Assembly (NCBI RefSeq): GCF_016195855.1
Contig: NZ_JACPYU010000012.1
Location: 124,001 to 188,000 of the forward strand
DNA: 64,000 nucleotides
Reading direction: 5' to 3'
DNA from: Aquabacterium sp.
Lineage (GTDB): Bacteria; Pseudomonadota; Gammaproteobacteria; Burkholderiales; Burkholderiaceae_C
The notes below the pieces were generated by a model. It had not been told where the DNA came from. It saw only the letters and a list, made by a program, of their open reading frames with translations, and ran no database searches. Shown in pieces: positions 53,651 through 62,811 of the stretch. The stretch's first letter is position 1. Each line of letters begins with the position of its first letter. The position numbers were made by a program, and so were the translations under genes.

Positions 53651-53680
53651 TTTCTTGATCCGTATGCAAAACAGTAAACA

Positions 53681-53713
53681 AAAGGGCAGATTGGGAAACC
53701 CAAATCTGCCCTT
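53681..53713 (-). terminator. Rho-independent terminator of the LysM gene
   Basis: Arms 53682-53695 and 53699-53713 (AAGGGCAGAT with ATCTGCCCTT) form a long hairpin followed on the minus strand by TTTTG. It lies about 70 bp after the LysM gene. Confidence 0.8.
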
Positions 53714-53783
53714 ATTTCGCCCTTGAGGCACGGCGGCACCAGGGCCGCTGAAGCTCAGACCACCGAGGGCCTGAGGACGCCCA

Positions 53784-55013
53784 TCAGGGCTGCGTGAAAC
53801 GGTCACCCGGCTTGACCGGGTCCTTGACGTTGAGGATCAAGGCGTAGGACACGCGGTCGAACACGCGGAACACGAACAGCAGGCCATGGCGCTCGTCAGG
53901 CAGGTTCATCACGGCCCTGTCATCGCTGGTCTTGTCGCGCATGGTGACACCCGCACGCCACAGCGCCAGCACATGGCCACGCTCCATGCCGTCCTTGGCA
54001 CCCTTGTTGAGCGCCACGATCTGGCTTTGGCCAGCGGTCAGGGCATCACCGTAGATCGACACGATCTGGCCAGACAAGTCCTGGGCCGGCGCGTGCGGCA
54101 CCATGTTGGTGTACTCACGCGGGGGCACCGGGGCCAGGCGATCACCCACGGCGGACTCCTGGCGCAGGCTGGTGATGGTGAAGGTGGAAGGGATGACCAC
54201 CTGGCCGCCGTCCGCACCGGTGCCTTCCGCGCCGTCGCGGGTCATGGTGGCCGTGCCAACATACTGCGCTTCGTAGCCCAGCACCTCACGGGTAGCCGGG
54301 TCGCGCAGGGGCTTGGGTTCGCGGAACAGGCGCCAGTCACGGCGGCCGCCCAGGTCACCGCGCACGTAGGCGGTTTCACCACGCGACAGCACGACACGGC
54401 CCTCCTGGGTGGCCACCACGCGGGGCGCCTGCAGCAACTCTTCGCTGGTGTCGAACACCACGGCTTCGTTGAAGAAGGGCTCCAGCAGGTGCACGCGCAC
54501 GCTGCTGATGGCGTCGTCCAGGCTGCCTTCACGCACGCGCGGCGACAGCTTGACGGTACCGTTGGCCCCCACCACCGGCTCGCCCACACGCAGGCGGGCG
54601 CGGCCATTGCTCTTGTCCAGGTACAGCATCTGCCCCGGGAAGATCAGGTGCGGGTTGCGGATCTGCTGCATGTTCATGCCCCACAGTTCTGGCCAGCGCC
54701 AGGGGGTCTTGAGGAACAGGCTGGAGATGTCCCACAGCGTGTCGCCGCGCTTGACGGTGTAGGTGTCGGGCGCGTTGGGCGACAGCTCGGACAGCGGCAC
54801 ACCGGCTTCGGCCACCTTGGCCGCCGTGGCTTTTTGTTGTGGGGTGATGGGGTAGTTGGGGAAACCTTCGGCCTGGGCAGCCGTGGCCAAACTACCTGCC
54901 AACACGCCCAGCGCGGCAAGCGCCGATACACTCAGGGCACGGGTCCGACTCACAAGGGCGGGGCCGCCTGCCTGCGTGAACCGAGCCATACAGGACAGCG
55001 ATCGCTGGGTCAT
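53784..55013 (-). CDS. LysM peptidoglycan-binding protein
   Basis: A 409-residue exported protein. A long basic N-terminus leads to a hydrophobic signal (ALSVSALAALGVLAGSLATAAQA). One LysM domain (YTVKRGDTLWDISSLFLKTPWRWPELW, HLIFPGQMLYL) follows at about 85-135, then ~270 residues of beta-rich sequence conserved in betaproteobacteria but without known function. The start MTQRSL at 55013 is preferred; ATG at 54989 is the alternative. Position divergent from def and upstream of dprA is typical for Burkholderiales. It probably acts at the cell wall. Confidence 0.88.
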   Translation of the reverse strand: MTQRSLSCMARFTQAGGPALVSRTRALSVSALAALGVLAGSLATAAQAEGFPNYPITPQQKATAAKVAEAGVPLSELSPNAPDTYTVKRGDTLWDISSLFLKTPWRWPELWGMNMQQIRNPHLIFPGQMLYLDKSNGRARLRVGEPVVGANGTVKLSPRVREGSLDDAISSVRVHLLEPFFNEAVVFDTSEELLQAPRVVATQEGRVVLSRGETAYVRGDLGGRRDWRLFREPKPLRDPATREVLGYEAQYVGTATMTRDGAEGTGADGGQVVIPSTFTITSLRQESAVGDRLAPVPPREYTNMVPHAPAQDLSGQIVSIYGDALTAGQSQIVALNKGAKDGMERGHVLALWRAGVTMRDKTSDDRAVMNLPDERHGLLFVFRVFDRVSYALILNVKDPVKPGDRFTQP

Positions 55014-55236
55014 GAATACAGTCTCCAATTACCGTTCAAAGAGATTCCCGCAGACAGGGATACCTCATATTCGGCAAAATCTGGTCAATGATCATTTGAT
55101 TCTGCCCGCAAAAGCTGCGCAGTCGCAACGAAAATTGCCCCGTGTTACCGGTGGTTGCCGGCCCATTGCTGATTCAGCCGTTGCGCCGCTTCCACAACGA
55201 TATTGTTGATATCCCTCGCTGAGACAAGAGTAGACC

Positions 55237-55755
55237 ATGGCCCTGCTGCCCATCCTGACCTACCCCGACAACCGCCTGCACACGGTGGCCAAGCCTGTTG
55301 CCCAGGTAGACGATCGCATCCGCCAGCTGGTCGATGACATGCTGGAGACCATGTACGACGCCAAGGGCGTGGGTCTGGCGGCCACCCAGGTGGACGTGCA
55401 CGAACGCGTGGTCGTCATCGACACCAGCGAAGAGCGCAACAAGCCCCTGGTGCTGATCAACCCCGAGATTTTCTGGGCCAGCAAGGAGATGCTGGTGTGG
55501 GAAGAAGGCTGCCTGTCCGTGCCAGCCATCTACGACAAGGTCGAGCGCCATGTGCGCGTGAAGGTGCGTGCGCTCAACCGCGACGGCCAGACCTTCGAGC
55601 TGGAAACCGACGAGGACCTGCTGTCGGTGTGCGTGCAGCATGAACTCGACCACCTGCTGGGCAAGGTGTTCGTGGAATACCTCTCGCCGCTCAAGCGCAA
55701 CCGCATCAAGGCCAAGATGCAGAAGAAGGCCCGTGAAGAACGCACGACTGCATGA
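55237..55755 (+). CDS. def: Peptide deformylase
   Basis: A 172-residue metalloenzyme that removes the N-formyl group from new proteins. All three motifs are intact: [16 protein letters not shown] (metal Cys) and QHELDHLLG (metal His pair and catalytic Glu). Its stop overlaps the fmt start (ATGA), as in most bacteria. It is divergent from the LysM gene across 223 bp. Confidence 0.97.
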   Translation: MALLPILTYPDNRLHTVAKPVAQVDDRIRQLVDDMLETMYDAKGVGLAATQVDVHERVVVIDTSEERNKPLVLINPEIFWASKEMLVWEEGCLSVPAIYDKVERHVRVKVRALNRDGQTFELETDEDLLSVCVQHELDHLLGKVFVEYLSPLKRNRIKAKMQKKAREERTTA

Positions 55756-56741
55756 GCATGAGCAAGCTCAAAGTCGCGTTCGCCGGCACGCCTGAATTCG
55801 CCAGCGAAGCCCTGCGCGCCATCCTGGCTGCGGGCTTTGAGGTGCCGCTGGTGCTGACCCAGCCTGACCGCCCCGCTGGCCGCGGCATGAAGCTGCAGGC
55901 CTCGCCTGTCAAGCAACTGGCCCAGCAGCACGGCATCACGGTGGCGCAACCCCACAGCCTGAAGCTGGACGGCAAGTACCCTGACGAGGCCAAGGCCGCA
56001 CACGAGGCCCTGCTGGCCGCCGCGCCCGACGTGCTGGTGGTGGCCGCCTATGGCCTGATCCTGCCGCAGTGGACATTGGACTTGCCCCGCCTGGGCTGCC
56101 TCAACATCCACGGCTCGCTGCTGCCACGCTGGCGGGGTGCCGCCCCCATCCACCGGGCCATCGAAGCCGGCGATGCCGAAACAGGCATCACCATCATGCA
56201 GATGGACGCGGGCCTGGACACGGGCGACATGCTGCTGATCGAGAAGGTCGCCATCCAACCCGAGGACACCACCGCTACGCTGCATGACCGGCTGGCCGCG
56301 CTCGGCGGGCGCCTGATTGTCGAGGCACTGGAATGCGCCGCCTGCAATGGCCTGAAGCCCACGCCTCAGCCCAAAGAGGGCGTGAACTACGCGCACAAGA
56401 TCGAGAAGGCCGAAGCCGCCATCGACTGGTCGCTGCCCGCCGCCCAGATCGCGCGCCGTGTGCGCGCCTTCGACCCCTTCCCCGGCACAACCTTCCAGTG
56501 GCCCGGCGAAGAAGGCTCGGCCGCCCCCATCAAGGACACCATCAAGTTGTGGGCCGCAGACCTGGTGCCGGACGCCAGCGGCACGCCCGGCCAGATCCTG
56601 CAGGCGCAGGGCGACACCCTGGTGGTGGCCTGCGGCCAGCAGGCCCTGGCCTTGCGCGCATTGCAAAAACCGGGGGGCAAGCGCATTTCTGCACGTGATT
56701 TCCTGCAAAACGCAAGGACCATACCGGCTTCCCTGGCTTGA
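55752..56741 (+). CDS. fmt: Methionyl-tRNA formyltransferase
   Basis: A 329-residue enzyme that formylates initiator Met-tRNA. The N-terminal transferase domain has [11 protein letters not shown], the catalytic Asn/His/Asp region [25 protein letters not shown] and [11 protein letters not shown]. The C-terminal OB-like domain follows ([21 protein letters not shown]). The four-base overlap with def couples translation. A start two codons later (MSKLKVAF) is also possible. Confidence 0.97.
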   Translation: MSMSKLKVAFAGTPEFASEALRAILAAGFEVPLVLTQPDRPAGRGMKLQASPVKQLAQQHGITVAQPHSLKLDGKYPDEAKAAHEALLAAAPDVLVVAAYGLILPQWTLDLPRLGCLNIHGSLLPRWRGAAPIHRAIEAGDAETGITIMQMDAGLDTGDMLLIEKVAIQPEDTTATLHDRLAALGGRLIVEALECAACNGLKPTPQPKEGVNYAHKIEKAEAAIDWSLPAAQIARRVRAFDPFPGTTFQWPGEEGSAAPIKDTIKLWAADLVPDASGTPGQILQAQGDTLVVACGQQALALRALQKPGGKRISARDFLQNARTIPASLA

Positions 56742-56765
56742 ACTTTCCGGCCGGGCACCCATCTA
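56737..56765 (+). promoter_or_regulatory. Sigma-32 heat-shock promoter of htpX
   Basis: CTTGAAC (56737-56743), a 14-bp spacer and CCCATCTA (56758-56765) match the sigma-32 consensus (CTTGAA, 13-15 bp, CCCCATnT) closely. The -35 box overlaps the fmt stop codon. The start point should lie near 56772, about 50 bp before htpX. Confidence 0.8.
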
Positions 56766-56822
56766 AAAGGCTGCCACCATGAGGTGGTGTGTTTCCATTC
56801 GCGGGTCAGGAGGCCCGACAAG

Positions 56823-57665
56823 ATGTTCAACATGATGAAAACCGCCATCCTGATGGCGGCGATCACTGCCCTGTTCATGGCCATCGGCGGCATGATCGGT
56901 GGCCGTACCGGCATGATGCTGGCCTTGGTCGTGGCCCTGGGCATGAACTTCTTCAGCTACTGGTTCAGTGACCAGATGGTGCTCAAGATGTACAACGCCC
57001 GCGAGGTGGACGAGACCTCCGCGCCGCGTTTTTACGCCATGGTCAAGGAGCTGGCCCAGCGCGCCCAGCTGCCCATGCCCCGCGTCTACCTGATCGACGA
57101 GGCCGCGCCCAACGCCTTTGCCACGGGCCGCAACCCCGAGCATGCCGCCGTGGCCGCCACCACCGGCATCATCAATGTGCTGACCGACCGCGAACTGCGC
57201 GGCGTGATGGCACACGAGCTGGCCCACGTCAAGCACCGCGACATCCTGATCAGCACCATCAGTGCCACCATGGCCGGCGCGATCTCCATGCTGGCCAACT
57301 TCGCCGCCTTCTTTGGTGGCCGTGATTCGGAAGGCCGCCCCGCCAACCCGATCGCCGGCATCGCTGTGGCCATCCTGGCACCGCTGGCCGCCAGCCTGAT
57401 CCAGATGGCGATCAGCCGGGCCCGCGAGTTCGAGGCCGACCGAGGCGGCGCCGAGATCAGCGGCGACCCACAAGCCCTGGCCAGCGCGCTGGAGAAGATC
57501 CACCGCTATGCCCAAGGCATCCCGCTGGAAACGGCCGAAGCTCACCCCGAGACCGCCCAGATGATGATCATGAACCCGTTGTCCGGCGGCGGGCTGCGCA
57601 GCCTGTTCTCCACGCACCCGGCTACCGAAGAGCGTGTGGCGCGCCTGATGGCCATGGTCCATTGA
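56823..57665 (+). CDS. htpX: Membrane zinc metalloprotease HtpX
   Basis: A 280-residue inner-membrane protease that degrades misfolded membrane proteins under heat or envelope stress. Two N-terminal membrane segments (about 3-22 and 27-47) precede the zinc motif HELAHVKH. Two more hydrophobic segments follow, and [12 protein letters not shown] supplies the third zinc ligand Glu. The start [10 protein letters not shown] at 56823 matches family N-termini; the longer frame from 56784 does not. A heat-shock promoter lies just upstream. Confidence 0.96.
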   Translation: MFNMMKTAILMAAITALFMAIGGMIGGRTGMMLALVVALGMNFFSYWFSDQMVLKMYNAREVDETSAPRFYAMVKELAQRAQLPMPRVYLIDEAAPNAFATGRNPEHAAVAATTGIINVLTDRELRGVMAHELAHVKHRDILISTISATMAGAISMLANFAAFFGGRDSEGRPANPIAGIAVAILAPLAASLIQMAISRAREFEADRGGAEISGDPQALASALEKIHRYAQGIPLETAEAHPETAQMMIMNPLSGGGLRSLFSTHPATEERVARLMAMVH

Positions 57666-57842
57666 ACATTCAATCGTTACGCAGCATGACAATGGGTGTG
57701 ACACTCTTCACGCCCGGTGCCACCCTGGCACGGTCTTGGGGCACCACCCCCTGATTTGAGGGTCAAGCCCGACAGCACCCGTCCGATACACCGACAACGC
57801 GCTCCGCCTCGCAGGCGGGCTGCGCCATGTCAAGGACACTGG

Positions 57843-60800
57843 ATGCTGATCGACATTCGCAAGACCGAAGAAGAATCGCAATGGCTGCACCGCTGTGCCT
57901 GGGCTGTGCTCGCCATCGGCTTGCTGTTCAGTGGCGTGGCCTGGTGGCGTGCCAGCGACCGCATCCAGAAAACCGCCGACGCCACTTTTGCCCAGCAGAC
58001 CGGCGACGTCACCGAACACCTCACCCAGTTGCGCGACCACTACCTGGACGTGTTGCGCAGCTTTCAGGCCATGTACCTGGTGGACCACAAGGTCAGCCGC
58101 ACCAATTTCCACCAGCACTTTCTCAATCTGAGCGTCTCGGCGGACTACCCCGCCTTCATGGCCATCCAGTACGCGCAGACGGTCACGCACGCCGACCGGG
58201 CCGCCTTCGAGGCCGCGATCCGCGCCGATCGCAGCATGGACGCAAGCGGCTACCCGGGCTACGAGATCCTGCCGCCGGGCCAGCGCCCCCAATACCTGCC
58301 GGTGGTCTACAACGAGCCCATGACGCCCAACCACACCGTGTTGGGCTACGACATGGCCTTTGAGGCCACGCGCCGCGAGGTGATGGAGCGCGCCCGCGAC
58401 AGCGGCCTGGCCCAGGTATCCGCGCCCCTGCACATGCTGCAAGACCAGGGCGACAACCTGGGCGTGCTGGTGCGCCTGCCCGTCTACAAGCCTGGTGCCC
58501 GCGTGAACGACACCGCCAGCCGCCGTGACGCCTTCGTGGGGTTGATCAGCGGCGTCATCCGCGCGTCGACCCTGATGAAGCAGGTCGCCAGCAGCAAGGA
58601 CTGGCACAAGCTGCATTGGGTGGTCAGCGACATCGGGCCCAGGCCGGATACGGCGCAAGCCGATGCGCAACAGCTGTTCGACAGCGCGCAGCACATGAAC
58701 CAGGGTTACCGCCGCACGAGCGAGATCGACCCGGCAGACCAGCGCAGCACCCAGATTGAATGGGGCGGGCGCCAATGGCAGATGAGCTTCGTGCGCGAAC
58801 CCGTCCGCGCCATGACCCAGGCCTACCCACTGGCCCTGCTGCTGGGCGGCATCTTTGCGTCGGTCGGCCTGTGGTGGGCCATCCGCAATGCGGCCAACCG
58901 GCATGCACTGGCCGCCGCCATGGCGCTGGAGCTCAGCCAGAAGGCGCTGGACAGCGAGCGCCGTTTGCGGGCCTTGCTGGACAACACCGTGGACGGCATC
59001 CTGACGCTGAACCCCTCGGGCAAGATCCTCAGCGTGAACCGCGCGATCTGCCTGATCTTCGGCCAGAGCGAGGCCGACATGGTCGGCCAGCACATGGGCA
59101 TGCTGCTGCCCGCCGCCAGTGCGCACCCACAGCAAGGCGTGGACGCCTTCCTGCAGGCCCAAGCCGTCGGCATCGATGGTGTGGGGCGCCGCGTCGAAGG
59201 CGTGAGAGCCTCGGGCACACGGTTTCCGGTGGACATGGCCGTCAGCAGCATGGCGCTCAACGGCCAGACCCAGTTCATCGTTGTGCTGCGCGATCTCTCG
59301 GCACAGGAGTCCGCCGAGAAAGCCATCCGCGAAGCCCAGCGCCAGCTCAATGAAGTCGACGAGATGCGCCGCGTGATCGTGCACAACGCACCCTACGCGA
59401 TCTTCGTGCTCAACACGCAGGGCGTGATCCAGACGGTCAACCCCGCCGGAGAGAAGATGCTGGGCGTCAAGGCGCAGGATCTGGTCGGGCGCTGCACGGC
59501 CCGCCGCTTCTTCGATGCCGACCAGGTGGCCGACCGCGCCCGCTTGCTGGCCTTGCGCCTGAATGAACCCGTGCGGGAGCTGGATGTGCTCACCCACCTG
59601 GCCCACGAATCGCCCGGCCTGCCCAGCGAGTGGACCATGCGCCGCGACGATGGCAGCTTCCTGGTGGCCGAGATCACCGTCACGGAACTGAGCAACGAGT
59701 ACGGCCTGCTCAGCGGCTACCTGGCCATGGCCTACGACGTCACCTCGCGTCACGATGCCGAGAACCAGTTGCAGCACATGGCCCAGCATGACGCGCTGAC
59801 CTCGCTGCCCAACCGCAACATGCTGCAAGAGCAGCTCAAGGCCTGCATGAACCAGGCCGAGCGTTACGGCCGCCACATGGCCATGATGTTCCTGGATGTG
59901 GACCGCTTCAAGAAGATCAATGACGGCCTGGGGCACAACGTGGGCGACAGCGTGCTCATCGAGATCGCCCGCCGCCTGCGCACCGGCATGCGCACCTCGG
60001 ACATCGTGGCCCGCCTGGGTGGTGACGAGTTCGTGATCCTGCTGCCGCAGATCGCGGCCGTGGAAGACGGCGAGCGCGTGGCCCAGAAGGTGCTGGACCT
60101 GTTTACCGACCCGCTGCGCATCGGCGCCCACGAACTGCGTGTCACGCCCAGCATCGGCCTGGCCATCTACCCGGAGCACGGTGCCGACACCGTCACGCTT
60201 ATGCGCCACGCGGACCTGGCCATGTACCAGGCCAAGAACAATGGCCGCAACCGCGTGCAGGTCTACAGCGACAAGATGCAGGCCCCGTCGGCCGAAACGC
60301 TGGTGCTGGAGAACGACCTGTACAAGGCGCTGGAGCGCGACGAGTTGCGCCTGCACTTCCAGCCTCAGTTCGACTGCGCCACCGGCCGCATCAGCGGCGC
60401 CGAGGCCCTGCTGCGCTGGGAGCACGGCGGCAAGCTGGTGCCGCCATCCGACTTCATCCCGATGGCCGAAGAAACGGGCCTCATCGTGGCCATGGGCGAG
60501 TGGGTGCTGCGCCGCGCCTGCATCATGGCGCAGCAATGGCGTGAGCGCTCGGGCTGGCCACTGCGCGTGGCCGTGAACCTGTCGGCCGTGCAGCTGGATC
60601 AGGCCGACATCCCTGGCCTGGTGGCGCAGGTGCTGAAAGAAACAGGCCTGCCACCCACGGCGCTGGAGCTAGAGATCACCGAAAGCGTGGTGGTGCGCGA
60701 ATCACTGCGCGCCGCCGACATCCTGACGCAGTTGCGTGCAGTGGGCGTGAGCATCGCCATCGACGATTTTGGCGTCGGGTACTCCAGCTTCGCCTACCTG

Positions 60801-61169
60801 CGCGAGCTGCCCGTGGACCGCCTCAAGATCGACCGCAGCTTCCTGTCGTCCATCCCCTCGTCGCCCGGCGACAGCCGCCTGGTGGCCGCCCTGATTGCCA
60901 TGGGGCACAGGCTGGAAGTGGGCATCGTGGCCGAAGGTGTCGAAACCCCCGAGCAAGCGGCCTTCCTGGTCACACATGGCTGCGACGAGGCCCAGGGCTA
61001 CCACCTGGGCCGCCCGATGAACGAGGCCGCGTTCGAGGCCCTGCTGATGGAGCACAGCCGCGAACAGGCGCTCAAGCCTGCACCCACACCCGAGCCCCAG
61101 CCTGTGGCGACCGAGGCCAAGCCCGCCGACCCCGATCTGGCGCCTGCAGACCCGACGCTGATCGTCTGA
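57843..61169 (+). CDS. CHASE-PAS-PAS-GGDEF-EAL cyclic-di-GMP signalling protein
   Basis: A 1108-residue membrane sensor. TM1 (about 18-38) and TM2 (about 318-340) flank a periplasmic CHASE-type domain (FQAMYLVDHKVSRTNFHQHF, YPAFMAIQYAQTV). Two PAS domains (about 365-480 and 505-625) follow. The diguanylate-cyclase domain has intact GGDEF near residue 725 and the phosphodiesterase domain has intact EAL near 853, plus DDFGVGYSSFAYL and later motifs, so both activities are possible. A Pro/Ala-rich tail ends the protein. AAGGA precedes the ATG. It should control biofilm or motility in response to an external ligand. Confidence 0.94.
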   Translation: MLIDIRKTEEESQWLHRCAWAVLAIGLLFSGVAWWRASDRIQKTADATFAQQTGDVTEHLTQLRDHYLDVLRSFQAMYLVDHKVSRTNFHQHFLNLSVSADYPAFMAIQYAQTVTHADRAAFEAAIRADRSMDASGYPGYEILPPGQRPQYLPVVYNEPMTPNHTVLGYDMAFEATRREVMERARDSGLAQVSAPLHMLQDQGDNLGVLVRLPVYKPGARVNDTASRRDAFVGLISGVIRASTLMKQVASSKDWHKLHWVVSDIGPRPDTAQADAQQLFDSAQHMNQGYRRTSEIDPADQRSTQIEWGGRQWQMSFVREPVRAMTQAYPLALLLGGIFASVGLWWAIRNAANRHALAAAMALELSQKALDSERRLRALLDNTVDGILTLNPSGKILSVNRAICLIFGQSEADMVGQHMGMLLPAASAHPQQGVDAFLQAQAVGIDGVGRRVEGVRASGTRFPVDMAVSSMALNGQTQFIVVLRDLSAQESAEKAIREAQRQLNEVDEMRRVIVHNAPYAIFVLNTQGVIQTVNPAGEKMLGVKAQDLVGRCTARRFFDADQVADRARLLALRLNEPVRELDVLTHLAHESPGLPSEWTMRRDDGSFLVAEITVTELSNEYGLLSGYLAMAYDVTSRHDAENQLQHMAQHDALTSLPNRNMLQEQLKACMNQAERYGRHMAMMFLDVDRFKKINDGLGHNVGDSVLIEIARRLRTGMRTSDIVARLGGDEFVILLPQIAAVEDGERVAQKVLDLFTDPLRIGAHELRVTPSIGLAIYPEHGADTVTLMRHADLAMYQAKNNGRNRVQVYSDKMQAPSAETLVLENDLYKALERDELRLHFQPQFDCATGRISGAEALLRWEHGGKLVPPSDFIPMAEETGLIVAMGEWVLRRACIMAQQWRERSGWPLRVAVNLSAVQLDQADIPGLVAQVLKETGLPPTALELEITESVVVRESLRAADILTQLRAVGVSIAIDDFGVGYSSFAYLRELPVDRLKIDRSFLSSIPSSPGDSRLVAALIAMGHRLEVGIVAEGVETPEQAAFLVTHGCDEAQGYHLGRPMNEAAFEALLMEHSREQALKPAPTPEPQPVATEAKPADPDLAPADPTLIV

Positions 61170-61245
61170 TCTTCCGAGCATCCTGAGTGCCGTCGGCGCG
61201 GCGTGGCATCTCTACAATGCCGCACCGCACCCGCGTGGCCCTGCC

Positions 61246-62811
61246 ATGCCTGATGCCGACGCCGACATGACCGCCATCCTCGCTTCCAACGCCAAGCCCC
61301 TCACCTCGCTTCTGGACGACAGCCGCACGGCCGCCGCCCTGCTGGTGCTGCACCTCCTGATCTGGACAGCCCTGCCGCTGCTGGTTTCGCGCAACCTGCC
61401 GCTGGACGTGGTCGAGGCCCTGGCCTGGGGCCGCGAGTGGCAATGGGGCTATTACAAGCACCCGCCGCTGTCGGGCTGGCTGGCCGAGATGGCGCGCCTG
61501 GGGCCCTCGAACTGGAGCTTGTTCCTGCTGGCGCAACTCATGGTGACAGGCGGCATGGCGGCCAGTTGGGCACTCGGGCGCGAGCTGCTGGGCACGCGCC
61601 TGGCCACGCTGGGCCTGATGGCCACGGAGGGCATCCACTACTTCAACATGTCCAGCACCGAGTTCAACGCCAATGTGGTGCTGTTCCCGCTGTGGGCGGG
61701 CGCCTCGCTGTGCGGCTGGCGCGCGCTGCGCAGTGGCAAGCTGGGCTGGTGGATGGCGCTGGGCTTGTGCTGCGGGCTGGGCACATTGGGCAAGTATGTG
61801 TTCCTGCTGCTGCCGGCCTGCCTGGTGCTCTACACCTGGATCAACCCGGTGGCACGCCAGGCCTGGCGAACCGCCGGCCCCTGGGCCGCCGCCGCGGTGT
61901 TCCTGCTGGTGATCGCGCCGCATCTGAAGTGGGCCATCGATCACGACTGGGCCACGCTGCACTACGCCCTTGGCCGCGGCCACAGCGATGAACTGGCGCA
62001 ACAAGGCAGCTGGCGTCAGGAGTTCATCCACTTCGTGCTCGCCCAGGCCCTGACCTTGCTGCCAGCCTGGGGCCTGTTGCGCACCCTGGGTGCCAGCCGG
62101 CCCACACAGCGCCCTGCGCACGAGCGCGGGCTCTTGTTCACGTTGGCCCTGGCCCCCTTGCTGCTGATCATGCTGGCGGCCACCTTGGCACAGGCCCAGA
62201 TGCTGCACATGTGGGCCTCGCCCTTCTTCCTGTGTGCGGTGCCACTGTGGCTGGCCTGGCGCCAACCGGCCGCGCTGAACACATCGCGCTTCACCTGGGC
62301 TTGGTCAACCTGGATGCTGATCACGGTGGTCATCTTCGCCAGCACCGCCTTGCTGGGCCCGCAAAAGAAGCACAAGCTGGACCGCACCAGCTACCCGGGC
62401 CAGGAGATCGCCGCCATCCTGACGGCCAAATGGCACACCCAGACCGGGCGGCCTCTGTCCATCGTGGCGGGGGAAGAGTTCGTGGCCGGCACGGTGGCGC
62501 ACTACAGCGCTGACCGTCCCTCGGTGTTCTACGACGCCGATTTCAGCGAATCACTGTGGTTGCGCCCCGAGCAGGTCACCCAGCAAGGCGCGGTGTTCGT
62601 GTGGCCGCTCAGCCGCGGTGAGGTTGACGTGACCACACTGCCCATGGACAGCCGCGAGCAGGTGGCCCCTTTGCTGGCGCGCTACCCCCGCCTTCAAATC
62701 CAGCCCACCTTGCTGGTGAACACACACTGGATGGGCAAGCCCTATACCGTGGCGGTGGCCTGGGCGATCCTGCCGCCCTCACCGCCGGCTCAGAACTTCT
62801 CGGCGCGGTAG
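61246..62811 (+). CDS. GT39/ArnT-like membrane glycosyltransferase
   Basis: A 521-residue polytopic membrane protein (about 11 hydrophobic segments) of the PMT_2 (dolichyl/undecaprenyl-phosphate mannosyltransferase-like) family. The first periplasmic loop holds LPLDVVEALAWGREWQWGYYKHPPLSGWL with the conserved acidic and HPP region. A soluble C-terminal domain (EIAAILTAKWHTQTGRPLSIVAGEEFVAGT) follows. It probably transfers a sugar from a lipid carrier to an envelope glycan or protein. Its last 22 bases overlap the convergent MshQ-like gene. Confidence 0.86.
   Translation: MPDADADMTAILASNAKPLTSLLDDSRTAAALLVLHLLIWTALPLLVSRNLPLDVVEALAWGREWQWGYYKHPPLSGWLAEMARLGPSNWSLFLLAQLMVTGGMAASWALGRELLGTRLATLGLMATEGIHYFNMSSTEFNANVVLFPLWAGASLCGWRALRSGKLGWWMALGLCCGLGTLGKYVFLLLPACLVLYTWINPVARQAWRTAGPWAAAAVFLLVIAPHLKWAIDHDWATLHYALGRGHSDELAQQGSWRQEFIHFVLAQALTLLPAWGLLRTLGASRPTQRPAHERGLLFTLALAPLLLIMLAATLAQAQMLHMWASPFFLCAVPLWLAWRQPAALNTSRFTWAWSTWMLITVVIFASTALLGPQKKHKLDRTSYPGQEIAAILTAKWHTQTGRPLSIVAGEEFVAGTVAHYSADRPSVFYDADFSESLWLRPEQVTQQGAVFVWPLSRGEVDVTTLPMDSREQVAPLLARYPRLQIQPTLLVNTHWMGKPYTVAVAWAILPPSPPAQNFSAR

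Noticed and set aside
55199..55213. GATAT/ATATC dyad before def as an operator
   Set aside because: The arms are only five AT-rich bases and could be chance next to a -10-like sequence.
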